Source of the DNA: Gremmenia infestans | Taxonomy: Eukaryota; Ascomycota; Leotiomycetes; Helotiales; Hamatocanthoscyphaceae | Direction of reading: 5' to 3' | NCBI GenBank assembly: GCA_032629725.1 | Contig: JAFEVB010000002.1 | Coordinates: 1,984,001-2,048,000, forward strand | Length of the DNA stretch: 64,000 bases | Part shown: positions 58,346-64,000 of the stretch, piece after piece | How the letters are laid out: each line of letters opens with the position of its first letter | Numbering within the stretch: position 1 is the stretch's first letter | Program-made: the position numbers and the translations under genes | Notes under the pieces: model-generated | The model's input: the letters and a program-made list of their open reading frames with translations, nothing else | Databases searched by the model: none | What the model was told of the DNA's origin: nothing

Positions 58346-60052
58346 CTAAAGATGCTTCGCGAAGAACTGCGCTAGCTGGTTATATCTACTTTCATTAGCA
58401 AATGAATCAATCATCTTGACCATCGTCATGTCAGATCCGGAAGGAAGGAAGGAAGGAAAGTGAATGAGAACTCACCCCCTTTCATACTCCCTCAAATTCA
58501 CCTCGTCTTTTAGATTGGCCCTCGCTCCCATCCACTACAACACAGCAAATTAGCACTATATCCCATGCATCCTATCCTATCTTATCCTATCTACACAGAG
58601 CTCTTCTCTTGTCCTCTTCTCTCTTTTTGAATATCCTGATTCCAAATAATGACGATAGTGCAGAAATCAAAGAAAAGATCGGATTGGATTAGGTCGGGTT
58701 GGAATTCCTAGGTAGGTAGGTAGGAGTAGATAGATAAGGCAGCTATAGGAACGTACCCCGTGATGCATCCCCTGATACGTATCCACGACGCCCGGCTTCC
58801 CTGCCCCTACAAGCACGTCCTTGTACTGCTGTACGATGCTCGCGTCTTCGCCGTCGGAGGCTAGCATGATGTGCGGGATGGTTATTTGGTGGGCGTCGGA
58901 GGTTGCTAGTCGTCTGTTCAAGGGTGGGTTAGTTGGGGTGGGTTTATTTTTGCTTTGCTTTGTTTTGCTTTTGATGTTGCTGGGGTATGGTTTGTGGGAT
59001 GTGGGATATAATTTGAGTGAAATGGGGAGACGAGGAGAGCAGAGGATAGGATCTTACCCTGGATGTACTTGTCCGGATGCTTTGAACGGTGTACCGTTGC
59101 CGGAAGAAAGCGCTACTACCTATTTTATTACGGGTTATCCATCAGCTTCAGTACAATACCTAGGGAGAAGCCAACTGCACGACCAATGGTTTTCCTCATC
59201 CTGAAAAATTGAATTGTATAATATAGGATATGATACGGGAGAAAAAAGGGTAAAGAAAGAAGCAAGCAAACCTTTCCTCCCCAACAAAGTCCATAAGCAC
59301 CCCACGCTTCCACACCCGCCCATCTCCCCTTTCCCTCTACCACAACATCTTTCAGCGCTGGTACGAAGCCGGGGAAATCCAAAGCGAATTTAGAAAATGC
59401 TTCTTTGAGGGCTTTGGATTCTTCGGATCTGTGTAAATGTAAGTTCGGTGTCCTTTAGCCGTTGTTCTTCTTCTTCTTCTTCTGCTTCCAATTACAAGAG
59501 AGGAGTAAGATATAGATGAGATCAAAATAGAAAAGGGCATTGGAATCAGTAGGAAAGGGGAAAGACATACAAATTATCAGCATACCAGCTAAACTCCATC
59601 TTCACACCCTTGAAGAAATCAGGAACGAGCACGAGAGCGTTCAACGCCGCGGATAGCGCGTCTGCGCCTTGTAGTGTCTGTGGGGCGGGCCCGAAGACAT
59701 CGTAGCTGTGAACTAATTAGCTTAAACACGTCTAATGTATTAAATACAGTAGACTAGAGAGGGATAATAGCATGGAATGGGAGGAAGGAAGTACATACAG
59801 TGCTACGAGAGCTTTGGTTGCGGTTGGGGGACCTGTGATATCTGTATCGTTTATCAGCTGGCTGATCAATCAATACAATATAAGAGTGTCAATCAAGTAA
59901 TGATGATATTGAAAACAGCAGTGATCCTTGAAAAGCCAAAGAAGAAAGGCATACATACAAGTCTTCAGCCCAGCAACTTCCCCCCAAGACCCCTTATTCT
60001 CATAGCCCTCCGCGATAACAGGAGGGATCGTCTTGCAGGCTTCGCAAGTCAT
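58346..60052 (-). CDS. Dienelactone hydrolase family protein
   Basis: Alpha/beta hydrolase of the dienelactone hydrolase fold. Eight exons, 60052..59959, 59841..59799, 59705..59571, 59428..59272, 59119..59058, 58913..58757, 58534..58476 and 58385..58346, give 248 aa, the usual size. The N-terminus MTCEACKTIPPVIAEGYENK and TGPPTATKALVALYDVFGPA are typical of fungal members. The Cys nucleophile is in GAYGLCWGGK. The expected Asp is in LASDGEDASIVQQY and the His in YQGMHHGWMGARANL, completing a C-D-H triad. The C-terminus is YNQLAQFFAKHL. The intron count is the highest in the window. The true substrate is unknown; many fungal relatives are not catabolic lactonases. No signal peptide is seen. 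Confidence 0.9.
58441..58459. repeat. AAGG microsatellite
   Basis: Nearly five AAGG units within the last intron of the dienelactone hydrolase family gene. Confidence 0.7.
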
Positions 60053-60912
60053 CTTCGTCGCTCCGTAACTCCTTTTCAAATCGTTACAATACAATCTTTT
60101 CTCGTGTTTTGCAAATTGGCTAGCTGATTAGTTGAGTTCCAGAAGTTCGAGCAGATGCTACAGTCAGTAAATGAAGTTGATAAATGCTTGGCGAGTTATG
60201 CAATTAGTATTCATAAGAGACTGGTGAGTGAGTGCGGATATAGGGATATATATTTAAGTCCGATACAACGGGATAGAAGTTGCGACGTGGTATTAGCAGG
60301 GGCGATGACGTATTTATTCATCCGGTGGCTATTTGTGTTTCGAAATATGCGACAAGAGTTGCAAACTAGGCTGCAGGCCTACAAGCAAGGCCAGAGGGTA
60401 CTTACTTAGTCACTGCGATATGAAGGCTCCTCTTTGAACATTCAAGACATCATTCCATTCAACCAACCACTAGCAGAAATCAACTGCTATGTATGTGCAA
60501 ACACCTCCCTCTTCCCACCCACCTTCCTTCCCCCAGATATCAACCAATTGACCGAGCAATCATCATAAGTCATCAAGGAAGCCTCCTATGTGAATGAAAT
60601 AAAACCACACTACTCGCCCGCCTAAAAAGTAATATCCTAACCCAGTGTGCAAACTCCCTCCCTAGTATCCAAATGCTCCCATAACCGCTTTTGTAAATGA
60701 ACAAGGGAATGAAATCCAAATGCTGTACAAGGATCCCAACCGGTTAACAATACAGCCCTATACCAAGAACGCCATGCCACTTTGCCCCCAAAAAGGCACT
60801 CCGGTCCCAATGCTTCAGTTGACGCCGATTGTTTTTCAAAACAGACTTGTCTGCCGTCGATGGAGCATGTAGTCTCCACTTTCAGATCAAAGAAGGATCA
60901 TTCCAACAAGAC
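60053..60912. other. Intergenic, no gene
   Basis: Between two minus-strand genes: promoter of the dienelactone hydrolase family gene and 3' region of adenylate cyclase. Short frames only. Confidence 0.45.
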
Positions 60913-63900
60913 TCATCTCTTACGTCTTGACTCCCGTTTCGGATCCCGTGTCGGACCTCGTCTCGCTTCTCGCTTTGCTTCTCGGGGTTGATCTAACTCC
61001 CCATAACGAGCTTTATATCTCTGTAATTCCTGTAGTTGCGCCGTCAAGGCACCCAGAACATCACCCATTGGAGCTCGAAGCTGGTCAAGGTCCGTCAAGT
61101 TAGGGCGACCAGCTGCCAGATGGCGGGTTGCGAGAGCTGAAATGCAGGTCTAGCTTTTGTCAGTTACTTGGAACTAATGTATACACAGGATAAAAGCGAC
61201 TTACCTCGATTCTTGAAACCTGGTGGGTCAAGAAATTTACCAAAAATCGATCGGTGACTTCCCCGCCCCTGTTCTTCATCTTCTCCATCATAGCTGTCTC
61301 TGGCGCTTGTAAAGCAGAACCATTCCCCTTCTCTCCCTCTAGACTTGAGCACAACATTTCAAGTCTCAAACTAACGGACCAGAGGGCCCAGACGCTCTCT
61401 GTGTCAATACTCAATTGGGTCTGTTGAGACAGGGAAGCCGGTTCTTCGCCCATGATAAGTGCATCGGTCTCTGCGATTCGTTGTTGATAGTGAATGCGAC
61501 CAGACAACGCATGCGGATACATAAGGTAGATGTACTCTGGGTTCTCCAAACCCTTGAGTTTGCGTTCTCCTATATCCTTAACCTCGAAACCTTGACTACT
61601 GAGCGAACGCAATTCACGACGGATGGACTGCGAGAGAAGATCATTATCATATGCTTCATCGGATCCCGTAGAATCGGATCGATCGCTTTCGCTGTATGTC
61701 TCGAGGCAGCGCTGGATTTCGGAAATAAAATCTGCTGAAACTGTAATCTGTCCACCATCTGCAACGGTGGATATTCGAGAGGCACGATTGACCATAGGTC
61801 CAAAATAATCCATTCGTCTGGTAACGGGATCATTCTCGCACACAGGGCGGCCCCAATGAACGCCCATCCTTACGCTCAATCCCTTGAAGATCAGGGTTTG
61901 GTCATTGTCGTAAATTTCTTGACCCAGGACGCTACCCAGCACCTCAGAGGGCCATTCAACCTCAAGAAGATGAGATTGAACAGCGAAACACCAAAGAAGG
62001 GCGGAGGTTGCCGTTGGAAAGGAGACCATGAACGCATCTCCTTCGGTTTTGACTTCATATCCTCCAATATTGCGCAATTGGCGACGCATGACATCGTTAT
62101 GTAGTTTGATGGCGGAACGCATAGCACTCGGATAAGTTTCCCACAAGAGAGTTGAGCTTTTGATATCAGTAAACACAATACTAACATCTCCGACAGGGGC
62201 TGGAACCTCCGCCTGAAGTCGACGTAGCATGGAATCGTCCACAAAATCACCCTTCTTCTTAGTTCGTTTTGGGGCGGCATAAGGCTCGTCAACAATAGTT
62301 GAAGGATTGAGCATCAAGCTCTGGACTCGGTGCGGCCTTATCTGGGCTCTCTTTTTGAGATCACTAACCCCGATCATCATGACCATGAGCTTGTTTGTGG
62401 CTCCAAAAGCCATTGCTAGATCGCGTAATTTCTGTGCAGCGCGCATGAGATCGTTTCGTTCATTCCGAGCGACGTCAACCACAAGTTCCGGGGATAAGTA
62501 CTCCCAGAGTTCTCGCGAAGCCAGGATAATCATTTCGTCCTGGTCTTTGACGGTTACTTGGGTGATATTAGGAGCAGCTTGCACGGCAGGCATAAGTTGA
62601 ACGTAGCCAAATGCTCGTGAGACCTCAAGTATGTCATTCAACTTGCCTTGACGGGATACCCACCCGCCAGCGTCTCTAATCCGCTGTCGTTCGTTGGGCT
62701 CCGCGGGATCATGCTTCCTTGTCAATATACGATGGCTGCCTTCCGAATGAATCAACATTGCCTGTGCATCTCCGACATTGGCTACGTAGAGTTCAGACTG
62801 TTGTAGAAACATAACAGTAGCAACTCCACCAGAATGCAAATCAGCTTGGTTGAGTACGGCGGGAGCAGCTGATCCTCGATGTGATAACAGGGAGCGTTCC
62901 TCTGTGTGCTGGGTCGCGGCGGTTGCCAGATCTTTATTAAGTGCCAGAAAAGCGCGTCTTAGCGCATCTACTGGGGTTTCTTTCAAAGAAGTATTCAACC
63001 TTCGCAATTCGTCAATGAAAATATGACCAAAATTTTCGTGCAAGTATTTTGCAATTTTAGAACCACCATTTGACAGTGCTTGCCCATCGAACATTCCCAA
63101 CAGCGTTTCCGTCTCCTCGGAGTTGAATCGGGGTACAACCATGTCGATGAGAGACAGGTGGTCATTCTTTCCCAAGGTGTCCGCCATTCCATATGCCAAC
63201 TGTCCCGCAAGAGAGCCTGATGTACGAACTCTTCGGTCTTCAGTTTGATCCGGGATGGTTGGAATAGTTAGAGTCACATCCATCAGACCAAGTATTCTGA
63301 GATGCTGAAGCGCACTGAAATCGGTGAGATCTCGCCCGTCCCGTGAACCTGCACCACCAGGTACGCTCGGCTTGATTTCAAGACGTTTATTGCCCGAAAG
63401 GTTAAGGTACTTGAGGTTCGTGTTCCAGTTCCAGTTCCAGTCATATGGCCAATTCGAAACGTTGTACTTAAGGGAGTTGCTACCACAGTCAAGGACAGCC
63501 AATCTATGGGCTTTGCCAAGCTCGGCAGGCAAAGTTTGAAATTTGTTGCCATTGATGTGTAGAACCTGTAGTAGACTAAACTCCTCGAAATCGTCCGAGG
63601 GGAGAGATGTGAGTTCATTTCCGGAAAGGTAGAGCTCTACAAGCTGAGGCCAACTTTTCAGTGACCGTTGCGGCATGTCATTGAGGTCGTTGTAAGAAAG
63701 ATTTAGGACTCGCAGCTCGCTCAAGAGGGTGATCTCATCAAAGACATCGTCATCAAGCTGATTCTCAGCGAGATAAAGGTTGCGCAGTGAACCGGCGAAT
63801 GTATTGATCAGCCTAGTTGAAATCCCGGAATCTTTTCGCGTAACTGCTGATGGAGGTGTCATTGTCCCAATTGTTGTTTCTGACGCACTTCGAGATACAA

Positions 63901-64000
63901 CGGAGGTTTTGCGGCCACCTTTCCCATAGACAGAAACAACAGAACCTTTCCTATCTGCTGCTCCGGGAACTGGGGAGCCACCAACGCTAAGAAGGCCGCC
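60913..64000 (-). CDS. Adenylate cyclase (LRR, PP2C-like and class III catalytic domains), N-terminus off the window
   Basis: Makes cAMP from ATP; in fungi it is membrane-associated and controlled by Ras/G-protein and glucose signals. Visible exons are 64000..61205 (open at the right edge) and 61149..60913, 1011 codons including the stop. In order: a Ser/Gly-rich stretch, leucine-rich repeats (about 63840-63200; for example LRVLNLSYNDLNDMPQ, LVELYLSGNELTSLP), and a PP2C-like domain (about 63190-62380; SELYVANVGDAQAMLI). The class III cyclase domain follows (about 62220-61720). It has the metal Asp in VSIVFTDIKSSTLLWE, the second Asp in YEVKTEGDAFMVSF and the base-binding region RRMDYFGPMVNRASRI. 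The C-terminal exon (TCISALATRHLAAGRP) ends in a basic Arg-rich tail (REAKREARRGPTR). The start and RAS-association domain lie beyond the window. Confidence 0.94.

Noticed and set aside
58441..58740. Possible minisatellite/telomere-like repeat (AAGG, CTATC, TAGG)
   Set aside because: Short, mixed microsatellites in introns of the dienelactone hydrolase family gene; no telomeric TTAGGG arrays.
60782..60991. 69-codon plus frame ending in Arg/Ser-rich repeats
   Set aside because: Partly antisense to the Arg-rich tail of adenylate cyclase.
1..64000. tRNA genes
   Set aside because: Searched by eye for B-box words (GGTTCGAATCC and variants) on both strands; candidates such as 8668 and 50690 lie in coding sequence and lack a fold.
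1..64000. Biosynthetic gene cluster or defence island
   Set aside because: Enzymes here (SDR, dienelactone hydrolase, M20 peptidase) are scattered among housekeeping genes with no backbone synthase, transporter or cluster regulator.

Overview
This window looks like nuclear DNA from a filamentous ascomycete (Pezizomycotina). The evidence is short introns of about 50-60 nt with GTRNGT donors and CTRAC-like branch points, fungal-only families (DUF2406, DUF3602, creB-type deubiquitinase, HMG-box LSD1, LRR/PP2C adenylate cyclase) and gene spacing typical of that group. A leotiomycete (Helotiales-like) source is my inference from overall protein flavour and cannot be proven without a search. Genes run on both strands with no operons. 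I rebuilt 22 protein-coding genes by joining exons at splice sites that keep the frame; two of these run off the window ends.

Layout. 1-10 kb: histidyl-tRNA synthetase (-, cut by the left edge), VPS33 (+), LSD1-type histone demethylase with a C-terminal HMG box (+), F-actin capping protein beta (+). 10.7-12.1 kb: an atypical SDR/epimerase (-). 12.1-20.9 kb: gene-poor, with simple repeats, a broken retroelement gag-like ORF near 15.2-16.0 kb, and one low-complexity P/Q/S-rich protein (-). 20.9-26.7 kb: creB-type ubiquitin protease (+), the small ER-Golgi protein YOS1 (-, four short exons) and ALG12 mannosyltransferase (+). 27.6-32.7 kb: secreted/vacuolar M20 peptidase (-), a Tex30/KANSL3-like alpha/beta hydrolase (-) and a nucleoside deoxyribosyltransferase-family protein (+). 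33.2-40.1 kb: a BAH-PHD protein (-), a DUF3602 protein (-), a mitochondrial phosphate carrier (-) and a CBS-domain protein (+). 40-44.3 kb: gene-poor, with one probable gene relic. 44.3-51.2 kb: Fun30/SMARCAD1 remodeller (-), VMA21 (+) and a DUF2406 protein (-). 53.9-64 kb: ribosomal protein eL33 (-), glucose-6-phosphate dehydrogenase (+), a dienelactone hydrolase family enzyme (-) and adenylate cyclase (-, cut by the right edge).

The genes are mostly conserved housekeeping or regulatory loci, not a cluster. Loose themes are chromatin (LSD1, BAH-PHD, Fun30), endomembrane function (VPS33, YOS1, ALG12, VMA21) and glucose/cAMP control (creB, G6PD, adenylate cyclase). I saw no tRNA or rRNA genes, no CRISPR and no intact transposon. 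I did not find a convincing new system. The most useful points for follow-up are the very short internal exons (10, 14 and 21 nt), a hairpin in an eL33 intron, the SDR lacking its catalytic Tyr, the BAH-PHD candidate chromatin reader, the C-to-T-decayed gag relic, a G-quadruplex motif upstream of G6PD, and recurring short palindromic motifs in the long intergenic regions.
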